Under the pieces are notes generated by a model. That model was not told the origin of the DNA, ran no database searches, and saw only the letters and a list, made by a program, of their open reading frames with translations. 44,457 nucleotides of DNA from an uncultured Oscillospiraceae bacterium. Lineage in GTDB: Bacteria > Bacillota > Clostridia > Oscillospirales > Oscillospiraceae. The stretch covers positions 1 through 44,457 of the forward strand of contig CANQQU010000010.1 of assembly GCA_947626085.1 (NCBI GenBank). Reading direction: 5' to 3'. This document shows positions 34,509 to 42,711 of this stretch, one piece after another. The position numbers and the translations under genes were made by a program. The first letter of the stretch is position 1. Each line of letters opens with the position of its first letter.

Positions 34509-35879
34509 ATGATCCATCAATACCGCATGGGCGGGCTGAACATCGTGCTGGACACCTGCTCCGGCAGCATCCACCTGGTAGATGACGAAACCTATGAGCT
34601 GATCTCCATTTTTGAAGCCGTCCCCCGGGAGGAAGCGGTGGCCCAGGTGGCCGGAAAATACGCCCAGCCTCCCCGGGAGGTGGAGGAGATCTACGACGCC
34701 CTTCTTTCTCTAAAGGAAGCCGGGAAGCTCTTCACCCCCGACCGCTTTGCCCCCATGGCGGGGACGCTGAAGGCCAAGACCGGCGGGGTCGTGAAGGCCC
34801 TGTGCTTCCATGTGGCCCACAGCTGCAACCTCAACTGCTCCTACTGCTTCGCCAGCCAGGGAAAGTACCACGGGGAGCGGGCCCTTATGTCCTTCGAGGT
34901 GGGGAAACAGGCCCTGGAATTTCTGATCGCCCACTCCGGCAGCCGGAAAAATCTGGAGGTGGACTTCTTCGGCGGGGAGCCGCTGATGAATTTCGGCGTG
35001 GTGAAGGAGCTGGTCGCCTATGCCCGTGGGCGGGAGAAGGAGACCGGGAAGCGCTTCCGCTTCACCCTCACCACCAACGGAATGCTCATCGATGACGAGG
35101 TCATCGACTTTGCCAACCGGGAAATGCACAACGTGGTCCTGAGTCTGGACGGGCGGAAGGAGGTCCACGACCGGTTCCGGGTGGACTACGCCGGGAAGGG
35201 GTCCTGGGAGCGGATCGTCCCCAAGTTCCAGAAGCTGGTGGCCGCGAGAGGCAAGAAGAGCTACTATATGCGAGGCACCTTCACCCATCAGAACCCGGAT
35301 TTTCTAAAGGACATCCAAACCATGCTGGACCTGGGCTTTACCGAGCTGAGCATGGAGCCGGTGGTCTGCGCTCCCGGGGACCCCATGGCTCTGACGGAAG
35401 AGGATCTGCCCATCGTCCTACAGCAATACGAGGACCTGGCGGCGCTGATGCTCCAGCGGCGGCGGGAGGGGCGGCCCTTCACCTTCTACCACTACATGAT
35501 CGATCTCAAGGGCGGGCCCTGCATCTATAAGCGCATCTCCGGCTGCGGCTCCGGCACGGAGTACCTGGCCGTCACCCCCTGGGGGGATCTGTACCCCTGC
35601 CACCAATTTGTGGGCGAGGAGCGGTTCCGCCTGGGAGATATTTGGAGCGGCGTCACCAACACCGCCGTCCGATCGGAATTTGCCGCCTGCAACGTCTACG
35701 CCCGCCCCGAGTGCGCCGACTGCTGGGCCAAGCTCTACTGCGCCGGCGGCTGCGCCGCCAACGCCTACCACGCTTCCGGGAAAATTCAAGGCATTTACCC
35801 CTACGGCTGTGAGCTATTCAAAAAACGGATGGAGTGCGCCATCTATTTGGAGGCGGCCAAGGCCGCGGAGCAGCCATGA
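34509..35879 (+). CDS. scfB: SCIFF thioether maturase, radical SAM/SPASM
   Basis: A 456-residue peptide-modifying radical-SAM enzyme. The N-terminal 90 residues form a precursor-recognition region (RRE-like). The SAM cluster motif is C106-x3-C110-x2-C113 (CNLNCSYC), followed by FFGGEPLMNF. The SPASM/twitch auxiliary-cluster region near 340-440 contains CGSGTEYLAVTPWGDLYPC and CNVYARPECADCWAKLYC. It matches the six-Cys-in-45 modification enzyme family (CteB type). AAAGGA precedes the ATG; its stop overlaps the next start (ATGA). Confidence 0.95.
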   Translation: MIHQYRMGGLNIVLDTCSGSIHLVDDETYELISIFEAVPREEAVAQVAGKYAQPPREVEEIYDALLSLKEAGKLFTPDRFAPMAGTLKAKTGGVVKALCFHVAHSCNLNCSYCFASQGKYHGERALMSFEVGKQALEFLIAHSGSRKNLEVDFFGGEPLMNFGVVKELVAYARGREKETGKRFRFTLTTNGMLIDDEVIDFANREMHNVVLSLDGRKEVHDRFRVDYAGKGSWERIVPKFQKLVAARGKKSYYMRGTFTHQNPDFLKDIQTMLDLGFTELSMEPVVCAPGDPMALTEEDLPIVLQQYEDLAALMLQRRREGRPFTFYHYMIDLKGGPCIYKRISGCGSGTEYLAVTPWGDLYPCHQFVGEERFRLGDIWSGVTNTAVRSEFAACNVYARPECADCWAKLYCAGGCAANAYHASGKIQGIYPYGCELFKKRMECAIYLEAAKAAEQP

Positions 35880-37216
35880 GCCGGACGCCCCTGTGCGATT
35901 TTGTGGCCCGCTACGCGAAGGCTTCTCCCCTGCGGCTCCATGTACCGGGGCACAAGGGCGCGGCGGCGCTGGGCCCCGAGGCCCTGGACATCACAGAGAT
36001 CCCCGGGGCGGATGTGCTGTACCACGCCCGGGGAGTTCTGGCGGAGAGTCAGGCCATCGCCGCCGCCCTCTTTGGGGCGGGGCGGACGTTGTATTCCACT
36101 GAGGGGTCCAGCCTGTGCGTCCGGGCCATGGGGTATCTGGCCCTGCAATACGCCCGGGAAACCGGGAAAAGGCCCCGGGTTTTAGCCGGGCGGAACGCCC
36201 ATAAGAGCTTCCTCTCCGCCGCCGCCCTGCTGAACCTGGAGGTGGACTGGCTCTATGGGGTGAATCTGCTCTCCTGCGCCGTCACGGCGGAGGAGCTGGC
36301 GGAGGCGCTGGATGAACATCCGGCGGCTGCGGTCTATCTGACCAGCCCGGACTATTTGGGAAATCAGGTAGACCTAAAGCCCCTGGCCCAGGTCTGCCAC
36401 GACCGGGGGGCCCTGCTGCTGGTGGACAACGCCCACGGGGCCTACCTCCGGTTTTTGCCGGAGAACCGGCATCCCCTGGCACTGGGGGCGGACCTTTGCT
36501 GCGACTCGGCCCACAAGACCCTGCCGGTACTCACCGGCGGGGCGTATCTGCATCTCTCCCCCACCCTGCCGGAATGGCTGGCGGCCCAGGCGGAGCGGGC
36601 CATGGCCCTGTTTGCCACCACCAGCCCGTCCTATCTCATTTTGCAGTCCCTGGACCGGGCCAACGCCTACCTATCCGGGGACTACCCCGCTCGACTGGCG
36701 GCCTTTGCCGCCGTCCTGGACGCCGCCAAGGGGTCGCTGGCCCAGGCCGGCTTTTCGTTGATGGGTCAGGAGCCCATGAAGCTGACCCTGGCGCCCCAGG
36801 ACTATGGCTACACCGGGGAAGATCTGGGAGCGCTCCTGGCCGGTCAGGGCATCGTCTGCGAGCTGGCGGACACGGAACACCTGGTGATGATGTTCACCCC
36901 GGAGGTGGGGCCGCAGGGCCTGGAGCGGGCCGTCGCGGCTCTGAAAGCGGTTCCCAGGCGGGAGCCGGCGCGGAAGCCTCCCCCGCCCCTTGGGCGGCCG
37001 GAAAAGGTCTGCTCCCTGCGGGCGGCGCTGCTCTCCCCCACCGAGGAGCTGTCCCTGGAAGCCTGCCTCGGGCGGGTGCTGGGCCAGCTGGCGGTGGCCT
37101 GTCCGCCGGCGGTGCTGCCCGCCGTGCCTGGGGAGCGGCTGGACCGGGAGACCCTCCGCTGCTTCCGCTACTATGGGATCGAAACCTGTCACGTTATAAA
37201 GGAAAAGTTATGTTAA
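35876..37216 (+). CDS. PLP-dependent Orn/Lys/Arg decarboxylase family protein
   Basis: A 446-residue fold-type I PLP enzyme of the short Orn/Lys/Arg decarboxylase family (YaaO-like). Motifs: LHVPGHKG (20-27), a hallmark of the family; STEGSS (cofactor phosphate); VDNAHGAYLRF; and Schiff-base Lys214 in DSAHKTLPVLTGGAYL. A small C-terminal domain follows from about 330. The long acidic decarboxylase is 700 residues or more, so this is the compact form; substrate (arginine, lysine or ornithine) is not predictable. It overlaps the SCIFF maturase by 4 bp and has no ribosome site of its own, and its stop overlaps the next gene, so the three are co-translated. Confidence 0.9.
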   Translation: MSRTPLCDFVARYAKASPLRLHVPGHKGAAALGPEALDITEIPGADVLYHARGVLAESQAIAAALFGAGRTLYSTEGSSLCVRAMGYLALQYARETGKRPRVLAGRNAHKSFLSAAALLNLEVDWLYGVNLLSCAVTAEELAEALDEHPAAAVYLTSPDYLGNQVDLKPLAQVCHDRGALLLVDNAHGAYLRFLPENRHPLALGADLCCDSAHKTLPVLTGGAYLHLSPTLPEWLAAQAERAMALFATTSPSYLILQSLDRANAYLSGDYPARLAAFAAVLDAAKGSLAQAGFSLMGQEPMKLTLAPQDYGYTGEDLGALLAGQGIVCELADTEHLVMMFTPEVGPQGLERAVAALKAVPRREPARKPPPPLGRPEKVCSLRAALLSPTEELSLEACLGRVLGQLAVACPPAVLPAVPGERLDRETLRCFRYYGIETCHVIKEKLC

Positions 37217-37683
37217 CCTATGAAATTTACCGCCTTTCCGATCATCCCGCCGAAAAGGAAGGGATGGCCCGGTGGTTCCACGAAAAATGGGGCATCCCTT
37301 TGGACGCCTACTTAGAGAGCATGGAGAAATGCCTTCACGGCCCCGGCCCCGTGCCGGAGTGGTACGTCGCCCGGGAGGGGCAGCGGATCATCGGCGGCCT
37401 AGGCGTTATTGAAAACGACTTCCACCCCCGCCGCGATCTGACGCCCAACGTCTGCGCCGTGTATGTGGAGCCGGACCGGCGACGCCAGGGGGTGGCCGGG
37501 GCGCTGCTGAAATTTACCTGCGCCGACATGGCCCGCCGGGGAATAAACACGCTGTACCTGCTCACGGACCACGATTCGTTTTACGAGCGGTACGGCTGGC
37601 GCTACCTCTGCCCCGTCCGGGGCGACGGGGAGGAAACGGACAGCTGGATGTATGTGCGCACGACGGATACGGAATCCAATTAA
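37210..37683 (+). CDS. GNAT-family N-acetyltransferase
   Basis: A 157-residue acetyltransferase. The acetyl-CoA site is motif A, VCAVYVEPDRRRQGVAGALL (about 79-98, R-R-Q-G-V-A-G), preceded by strands with RIIGGLGVIEN and followed by LYLLTDHDSFYERYGW, typical of the final GNAT strands. Substrate unknown; an amine made by the upstream decarboxylase is an attractive but untested idea. AAAGGA lies within the end of the upstream gene, which it overlaps by 7 bp. Confidence 0.9.
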   Translation: MLTYEIYRLSDHPAEKEGMARWFHEKWGIPLDAYLESMEKCLHGPGPVPEWYVAREGQRIIGGLGVIENDFHPRRDLTPNVCAVYVEPDRRRQGVAGALLKFTCADMARRGINTLYLLTDHDSFYERYGWRYLCPVRGDGEETDSWMYVRTTDTESN

Positions 37684-37692
37684 ACGGCAAAC

Positions 37693-37714
37693 GGCCCGGG
37701 CTTGCGCCCGGGCC
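37693..37714. terminator. terminator between GNAT and hpf
   Basis: Nine-bp stem GGCCCGGGC/GCCCGGGCC with a 4-nt loop, followed by AATATTATT; convergent genes on both sides. Confidence 0.75.
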
Positions 37715-37727
37715 AATATTATTCCAT

Positions 37728-38270
37728 TTATTCGGCGTCCACAATGACGCCGTAGCCGCCGTCGTTCCGGCGGTAGACCACGGCGAAGGCGCCGTCGTTA
37801 TCCTGATCCCGGAAGGCAAAGAAGCTATGCTCCAAAAGGTTCATTTGCAGCACCGCCTCCTCCTGGGTCATGGGGCGGAAATAGAACCGCTTCTGCCGGA
37901 CGATGTGCAGCTCCTCCTCCGGCTCCTCGGCGGCAAAGGAGGTTTCGTTCTCGTCCACGCTCCGGACAAAGGCGTCCTGCCGCAGACGGCGGGCCAGGCG
38001 GGTCTTGTTCTTCCGGATCTGCCCTTCGATGGTGCCCACAGCGGCATCGATGGAGGCGAACATATCCGAAGTACTCTCATGGGCACGGAACCAGGTGCCG
38101 GCCCCGTGGACCGTCAGCTCCACGTTGTTCTGATTTTTCTCAACGGAAAAGACCACCAGCGCCTCCGCATTGTCCTCAAAGTACCGGCCCAATTTCATGA
38201 CCTTCTTCTCGGCGTAGGCGTGTACCTTGGCAGGCAGCTTGACCTTCTTCTCACTATATTGGAATTTCAT
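37728..38270 (-). CDS. hpf: long-form ribosome hibernation promoting factor
   Basis: A 180-residue long HPF. The N-terminal S30AE/YfiA domain (1-100; MKFQYSEKKVKLPAKVHAYA, GRYFEDNAEALVVFSVEK) blocks the decoding site. A linker (105-120) leads to the C-terminal dimerisation domain (IVRQKRFYFRPMTQEEAVLQM, DNDGAFAVVYRRNDGGYGVI), which joins two 70S ribosomes into 100S dimers in slow growth. AAAGGAGC precedes the ATG. Single gene with its own promoter. Confidence 0.96.
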   Translation of the reverse strand: MKFQYSEKKVKLPAKVHAYAEKKVMKLGRYFEDNAEALVVFSVEKNQNNVELTVHGAGTWFRAHESTSDMFASIDAAVGTIEGQIRKNKTRLARRLRQDAFVRSVDENETSFAAEEPEEELHIVRQKRFYFRPMTQEEAVLQMNLLEHSFFAFRDQDNDGAFAVVYRRNDGGYGVIVDAE

Positions 38271-38308
38271 ATTCGGCAGCTCCTTTCTTTCGCCTTTGGC
38301 GTATCATA

Positions 38309-38337
38309 ACTATACCACAATTTTTCCAAACCGGCAA
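38309..38337 (-). promoter_or_regulatory. promoter of hpf
   Basis: Minus strand TTGCCG (38332-38337), 17-bp spacer, TATAGT (38309-38314). Confidence 0.7.
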
Positions 38338-38353
38338 GGGGGAAATTTGTGAA

Positions 38354-38887
38354 TTATTCCTCCTCGTCGTCCAGCAGCTCCGTCATGACCAGGCTGTAGA
38401 CTGCCTCCGCCTTTTTCCCAAACAGCTTTTCCAGCCGGACGGCCTGGCGGCTGTCCGGCGCCAGCAGCTCCAGGGTCATCAGATTCCCCTTCTCATCGTC
38501 CAGGGACATGATCACCGAATAATCGCCATTCTCCCGGGGAATCGACTGGGTCTTGACAAAGCTGCTCCGCCGCACCTGCCGGTTGAACCGGGCCACGGCG
38601 GCTTCCGCCCGCTGGCGCACGGGAAAGGCGATGCCATCCTCCGTCAGCGCCCCGTCCGAGCGGCCCTTCTCCGTGATCTGGTAAGCATCCTCCCCCACCA
38701 GGGACAAGTGACCGGATTTGACCATCTCCGGCAGGGCGGTACAGACGTCAAAATAACTCAGGCAGTCGTCCTGATAGCACACCTCGTAGACCTGCTGACA
38801 GGTCATGGGATAGTTGGACCGGGCCGTGACGAACAGGATCAGCAGCTTCACATCCAGCATATCGTGAATAAATCCAACCCGCTGCAT
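38354..38887 (-). CDS. DUF4364 winged-helix protein
   Basis: A 177-residue protein of the DUF4364 family, common in Clostridia. A winged helix covers about residues 10-85 (VKLLILFVTARSNYPMT, then LSYFDVCTALPEMVKSGHL as the recognition region and YQITEKG as the wing). The C-terminal half is beta-rich (YSVIMSLDDEKGNLMTLELLAP). The protein ends acidic. Probably a DNA-binding regulator; target unknown. It diverges from the blaI-like gene. GGAGGGAG precedes the ATG. Confidence 0.85.
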   Translation of the reverse strand: MQRVGFIHDMLDVKLLILFVTARSNYPMTCQQVYEVCYQDDCLSYFDVCTALPEMVKSGHLSLVGEDAYQITEKGRSDGALTEDGIAFPVRQRAEAAVARFNRQVRRSSFVKTQSIPRENGDYSVIMSLDDEKGNLMTLELLAPDSRQAVRLEKLFGKKAEAVYSLVMTELLDDEEE

Positions 38888-38907
38888 CGATCTCCCTCCT
38901 TTTTTTC

Positions 38908-38936
38908 ATTATAATCCCACGGGAGCAAAAAATCAA
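38908..38936 (-). promoter_or_regulatory. promoter of DUF4364 gene
   Basis: Minus strand TTGATT (38931-38936), 17-bp spacer, TATAAT (38908-38913). Confidence 0.8.
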
Positions 38937-38947
38937 GTATTACGGGC

Positions 38948-39001
38948 TTGACATTGCCGGTCTAATATGTTAGACTATTTTTAATGGTCTAACACATTAG
39001 A
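38948..39001 (+). promoter_or_regulatory. promoter and two BlaI-type operators of blaI/M56 operon
   Basis: TTGACA (38948-38953), 17-bp spacer, TAGACT (38971-38976). Two palindromes TCTAA-N4-TTAGA sit at 38961-38974 (covering the -10) and 38988-39001 (start of transcript, ending just before the ribosome site), centres 27 bp apart. Paired dyads over the promoter are typical of BlaI/MecI autoregulation. Confidence 0.88.
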
Positions 39002-39016
39002 ATGGAGGTATGCGGG

Positions 39017-39367
39017 ATGGCAACACCCAAGATTTTTGAAAGCGAGTACCGCTTCTGCCGCATTCTCTGGCGGGTAGAGCCAGTTGAGAGCCGGGAGCTG
39101 GCCCGGCTGTGCCAGGAGGAGCTGGGCTGGCGGAAAAGCACCACCTACACGGTTCTCAAGCGCCTGTCCGACCGGGGCGTGCTGAAAAATGACCACGCCG
39201 TGGTCACTTCCCTGGTCAGCCAGGAGGAGGTCCAGGTGGCCCAGATGGACGAAATGCTGGAAAAGACCTTCGGCGGGTCCCTCCCCGCCTTCCTGGCGGC
39301 CTTCGCCCGGCGGCAGGAGCTGACCCAGGAGCAGATCGACGAGATCCAGAAAATCATCGAGGGGTAG
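39017..39367 (+). CDS. BlaI/MecI/CopY-family repressor
   Basis: A 116-residue winged-helix repressor of the Penicillinase_R family. The N-terminal wHTH is at 1-75 (ILWRVEPVESRELARL, then WRKSTTYTVLKRLSDRGVL as recognition helix). Helices for dimerisation follow, with the usual cleavage region around FLAAFARRQEL. It should bind the two dyads in its own promoter and be inactivated on signalling by the M56 protein encoded 4 bp downstream. ATG at 39017 has GGAGG at 8 bp. Confidence 0.93.
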   Translation: MATPKIFESEYRFCRILWRVEPVESRELARLCQEELGWRKSTTYTVLKRLSDRGVLKNDHAVVTSLVSQEEVQVAQMDEMLEKTFGGSLPAFLAAFARRQELTQEQIDEIQKIIEG

Positions 39368-39371
39368 CGCC

Positions 39372-41249
39372 ATGGAAGCGGTATTTTTGAAATTGGTGGA
39401 TCTCAGCCTGGACGCCGGATGGCTGGTTTTGGCGGTGCTTGCCCTGCGGCTGGTGTTCCGGAAGGCCCCCAAGTGGGTCCACTGCCTGCTCTGGGGGCTG
39501 GTGGGGTTGCGGCTGGCGTGCCCGGCATCCATTGAAAGCCCCCTGAGCCTGATGCCCCCGGCCCCGGGCTGGATGGCGGTCCCCGTCGCCCCGCCGGTGA
39601 TCCAAAACGGCGGAGCGGCCCCGGGCACCTGGGCCAACCCTCAGTTGGAGGAAACGCTTTCTCAAACAACCGGCGGGGGCCTGTCCTGGCTCCAGGTCCT
39701 GGCCTGGGTCTGGGCAATAGGGGCCACGGGGATGCTGCTCTATGCCCTGATGAGCTTTCTGCTGCTCAAGCGCCGGTTGGCCACCGCCACCAGGCTTCGG
39801 GGGAATATCTTTCAGAGTGAGAAGGTGGACTCCCCCTTCGTGCTGGGGCTGTTCCGGCCAGTGATCTACCTGCCCTACGACCTGGACGCCCCGGAGCGGG
39901 ATTACGTCCTGGCCCATGAGGAGGCCCACATCCGCCGCCGGGACCACTGGTGGAAGCCCCTGGGGTTTATTCTGCTGTCCGTCTACTGGTTCCATCCCCT
40001 GCTGTGGATCGCCTACTGCTTTCTCTGCCGGGATATCGAGGCCGCCTGCGACGAAAAGGTGGTCCAGGCCCTTTCCCCGGAGGACCGGCGGGGATATTCC
40101 CGGGCGCTGCTGCGCTGTACAGTCCGGCGGTTCCGGGTGGCGGCCTGCCCCCTGGCCTTTGGGGAGGTGGGGGTAAAACAACGGGTGAAAAATGTGATGA
40201 ACTACAAAAAGCCCGCCTTCTGGGTCCTGCTCCTGGCCCTGCTCGGGGCGGGGATCGCCGCTGTGTGCCTGCTCACAGATCCGCCGGCGGAAAAGCAAGA
40301 CCCCGGCGCCGCGGCCCTGGGCCAAGTTCCCGGCGGGGCCTATGTGTCCTGGCAGTGCCTGTATATGTCCCCTCTTAGCAGCGAGGCGCCCTTCGCCGAC
40401 TCCGGTTTCCGGTATCTGGTGGAGCAGGACGCCTTTACCATGGTCTATCGAGGCAGCGGCAGCGTAATAGGGAACAGCGGCGAAAGCCTGGATGGCCGGG
40501 ACGGCCGGACCTCCATTCCGGTGGAGCGCTGGGAATATACGGACTTTCCCTACTCTGAGGAAGAATGGGCCGGGCTGTTTCTCCTTCAGGAGTCCGTGAT
40601 CCCCATCCGGGCGCTCTACCGGCAAATTGGATACCTGCCGCTGGATGAAAGCCGCTTCCTCCTGAGCCCGGATGGGGCGCTGTGGTTGGGCACTCTGGGC
40701 CGGAATCCCGATGGCAGCCGCTTCTTGTGGAGCATTTACTCTTTGGTTCCCGAGGAGCAGATGGGCACGGCCCAGTGGTACAGCACCCCCATGCTGTCCT
40801 CAGTTCTGCCCGGGTTCCCCTTCTCCTTCGACATGGACTACACCCAGATCACCGCCGACTGTTTCTCCGGCCATCTGGTGGATTTTGACGGGGAGGGCCA
40901 GCCCGGTGGCGCCACCCTGCGGCTCCCGGCCGGCCACCGGCTCTATTGGTGTCCCTTGCGGGACGAGACGGTGGCAGCGGAGGATATGATCCGTTTTGAA
41001 GTGAAAAACGGGGACAAGATCGTGGCAAGCGGTACGCTCTACATCACCGGCGGCTCCGCCGACGCCGCGGACCCGCTGCGGGCCTACGCCTACCCCTACA
41101 CCTGTACCCTGGTTGGGACGGGGCTTCAACTGGAGCAGGACGACTCCCCACAAAGCGGGAAAAGCGGCGGAATCATCCGGCTGTGGGAAGACCGGCTCTA
41201 CGACCTGCGGGGCGGCAGCGAGGACTGCGCCATCACCGTTGGAAGTTGA
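39372..41249 (+). CDS. M56 (BlaR1-like) membrane metalloprotease with unfamiliar sensor domain
   Basis: A 625-residue signal-transducing protease. Helices lie near 12-30, 35-55, 108-130 and 205-230; the zinc motif HEEAH (in YVLAHEEAHIRRRDHWW) is near 181-185, with the downstream Glu in EAACDEKVV. A last helix (about 283-302) exports the C-terminal 320 residues. That region lacks the SxxK/SxN/KTG motifs of the BlaR1 penicillin sensor. It is acidic and beta-rich (for example FPFSFDMDYTQITADCFSGH and LEQDDSPQSGKSGG) and I do not recognise it. The pair probably senses an envelope stress other than beta-lactams; what genes it controls beyond itself is unknown. Confidence 0.88.
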   Translation: MEAVFLKLVDLSLDAGWLVLAVLALRLVFRKAPKWVHCLLWGLVGLRLACPASIESPLSLMPPAPGWMAVPVAPPVIQNGGAAPGTWANPQLEETLSQTTGGGLSWLQVLAWVWAIGATGMLLYALMSFLLLKRRLATATRLRGNIFQSEKVDSPFVLGLFRPVIYLPYDLDAPERDYVLAHEEAHIRRRDHWWKPLGFILLSVYWFHPLLWIAYCFLCRDIEAACDEKVVQALSPEDRRGYSRALLRCTVRRFRVAACPLAFGEVGVKQRVKNVMNYKKPAFWVLLLALLGAGIAAVCLLTDPPAEKQDPGAAALGQVPGGAYVSWQCLYMSPLSSEAPFADSGFRYLVEQDAFTMVYRGSGSVIGNSGESLDGRDGRTSIPVERWEYTDFPYSEEEWAGLFLLQESVIPIRALYRQIGYLPLDESRFLLSPDGALWLGTLGRNPDGSRFLWSIYSLVPEEQMGTAQWYSTPMLSSVLPGFPFSFDMDYTQITADCFSGHLVDFDGEGQPGGATLRLPAGHRLYWCPLRDETVAAEDMIRFEVKNGDKIVASGTLYITGGSADAADPLRAYAYPYTCTLVGTGLQLEQDDSPQSGKSGGIIRLWEDRLYDLRGGSEDCAITVGS

Positions 41250-41264
41250 ACGATGTCTATTTTG

Positions 41265-41292
41265 ATCCCGGCGCTTCGCGAAGCGCCGGGAT
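41265..41292 (+). terminator. terminator of blaI/M56 operon
   Basis: Perfect 28-bp palindrome (ATCCCGGCGCTTCG and its complement; 12-bp practical stem) followed by TTTCCTTT. Confidence 0.9.
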
Positions 41293-41300
41293 TTTCCTTT

Positions 41301-41328
41301 CACCTTCGGGGAAGCCCCATCATAATCT
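41301..41328 (+). promoter_or_regulatory. candidate mother-cell sigma (SigK/SigE-type) promoter for dpaAB
   Basis: CACC (41301) and CATAATCT (41321-41328) are 16 bp apart, fitting the AC / CATAnnnT pattern of SigK. No sigma-A promoter is visible in this gap. The transcript leader would be short. Confidence 0.35.
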
Positions 41329-41348
41329 GGCAGGAAAGGAGGATTCTT

Positions 41349-42104
41349 ATGGGTGAATCCGTGTTTTTTCCCGCCGGCGCTTCCCCCGCCCTGGCCGCCG
41401 CGGCCCGGGCGCTGGAGGAACGGGGCTGCCGGGTGGCGCCCGGCCCTGGGCCGGAAGTGACCCATCTGCTGCTGGAGGTCCCCAGCTTTCAGGCGGACGG
41501 AAATTTGAAAGGCGGCGGCGCCTTGGAGCCGCTTCTCATGGAGCTGCCGGAAAATGTTACCGTTCTGGGGGGAAATCTGGACCATCCGGCCCTGGCGGGC
41601 CGGAAAACTATCGATTTTTTGAAGGACGAGGCTTACTTAGCGGAAAACGCCGCCATTACCGCCCACTGCGCCGTCAAGCTGGCCCTTGCAAAGCTGCCTG
41701 TCATTGTCACCGGCTGCCCGGTGCTGGTGATCGGCTGGGGGCGGATCGGGAAATGCCTGGCGTCCCTGCTGAAATCCATGGGGGCCCGGGTGGACGTGGC
41801 CGCCCGGAAGCCCGCGGACCGGGCCATGCTCTACGCCCTGGGTTACGGCGCGGTGGAGACCGGGGCGCTGGGCGGGAATTTGCTGCGCTACCGGGCGGTT
41901 TTCAACACCGTCCCCGCCCCCGTGATCTCCCAGGAACAGCGGGCCTGCTGCCGAAGGGACTGCCTTTTGATCGATCTGGCCTCCGTCAAGGGCATCGACG
42001 GGCCGGAGGTACTCTGGGCTCGAGGTCTGCCGGGGAAGGACGCCCCGGAGAGTTCCGGGCGGCTGATCGCCCGCACGGCCATCCGGCTTGCCGGAAGGGG
42101 GTGA
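41349..42104 (+). CDS. dpaA: dipicolinate synthase subunit A (short form)
   Basis: Makes dipicolinic acid from a lysine-pathway intermediate in the mother cell during sporulation. The 251-residue protein has the Rossmann nucleotide-binding loop VLVIGWGRIGKCLASLL (about 124-140), then GARVDVAARKPADRAMLYALGYG, LIDLASVKGIDG and ARGLPGKDAPESSGRL. The N-terminal domain is shorter and more divergent than in Bacillus SpoVFA (roughly 300 residues), missing its usual IGGDARQ opening, but it keeps NAAITAHCAV leading into the Rossmann part. AAAGGAGG precedes the ATG. Ends 5 bp before dpaB. Confidence 0.92.
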   Translation: MGESVFFPAGASPALAAAARALEERGCRVAPGPGPEVTHLLLEVPSFQADGNLKGGGALEPLLMELPENVTVLGGNLDHPALAGRKTIDFLKDEAYLAENAAITAHCAVKLALAKLPVIVTGCPVLVIGWGRIGKCLASLLKSMGARVDVAARKPADRAMLYALGYGAVETGALGGNLLRYRAVFNTVPAPVISQEQRACCRRDCLLIDLASVKGIDGPEVLWARGLPGKDAPESSGRLIARTAIRLAGRG

Positions 42105-42108
42105 TCGG

Positions 42109-42672
42109 ATGGAAGTGGGATTTGCCATGTGCGGCTCCTTCTGCACCTTCGCCTCGGCCTTCTCCGCGCTGGAAAAGGTGGCGCGAGTCCACAACGTCGT
42201 CCCCATTTTCTCCCAGACGTCCTACACCATGGACAGCCGCTTCGGCACCGCCCAGGAACACATTCTCCGGGTGACGGAGATCTGCGGGCGGGAGCCCCTG
42301 CACACCGTTCCCCAGGTGGAGCCCATCGGCCCGAAGAAGCTGCTGGACGCCCTGATCATCGCCCCCTGCACCGGCAACACCCTGGCAAAATTGGCCCACG
42401 GCATTGCCGACGGGCCAGTGACCATGGCCGCCAAGAGCCATTTGCGCAATGGCCGGCCGGTGATCATCGCGGTCTCTACCAATGACGGACTGGCCGCCGC
42501 CGCGGAAAATCTGGGCCGGCTGCTATCAAGGAAAAACTACTACTTTGTCCCCTTCGGCCAGGACGACCCGCTGAAAAAGCCCACCAGCCTGGTGGCGGAC
42601 TTCTCCAAGGTGCTGCCCACCCTGGAAGCCGCCCTGGAGGGGCGGCAATATCAGCCCATTCTGCTGCGATAA
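42109..42672 (+). CDS. dpaB: dipicolinate synthase subunit B
   Basis: A 187-residue flavoprotein-fold partner of DpaA. Motifs: VGFAMCGSFCTF at the N-terminus (flavin-phosphate loop type), NVVPIFSQTSYTMDSRFG, LIIAPCTGNTLAKLAHGIAD (flavin binding) and KNYYFVPFGQDDPLKKPTS. Start at 42109 follows AAGGGGGTGATC, an extended ribosome site overlapping the dpaA stop. Together with dpaA it marks an endospore former. Confidence 0.96.
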   Translation: MEVGFAMCGSFCTFASAFSALEKVARVHNVVPIFSQTSYTMDSRFGTAQEHILRVTEICGREPLHTVPQVEPIGPKKLLDALIIAPCTGNTLAKLAHGIADGPVTMAAKSHLRNGRPVIIAVSTNDGLAAAAENLGRLLSRKNYYFVPFGQDDPLKKPTSLVADFSKVLPTLEAALEGRQYQPILLR

Positions 42673-42676
42673 AGAA

Positions 42677-42706
42677 CGCCGCCAGACGGATCACCGTCTG
42701 GCGGCG
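42677..42706. terminator. bidirectional terminator dpaB / hydrolase
   Basis: Thirteen-bp perfect stem CGCCGCCAGACGG with its complement, ATCA loop, between convergent genes; TTTAG follows on the plus side and TTCTTTAT on the minus. Confidence 0.85.
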
Positions 42707-42711
42707 AGGGT

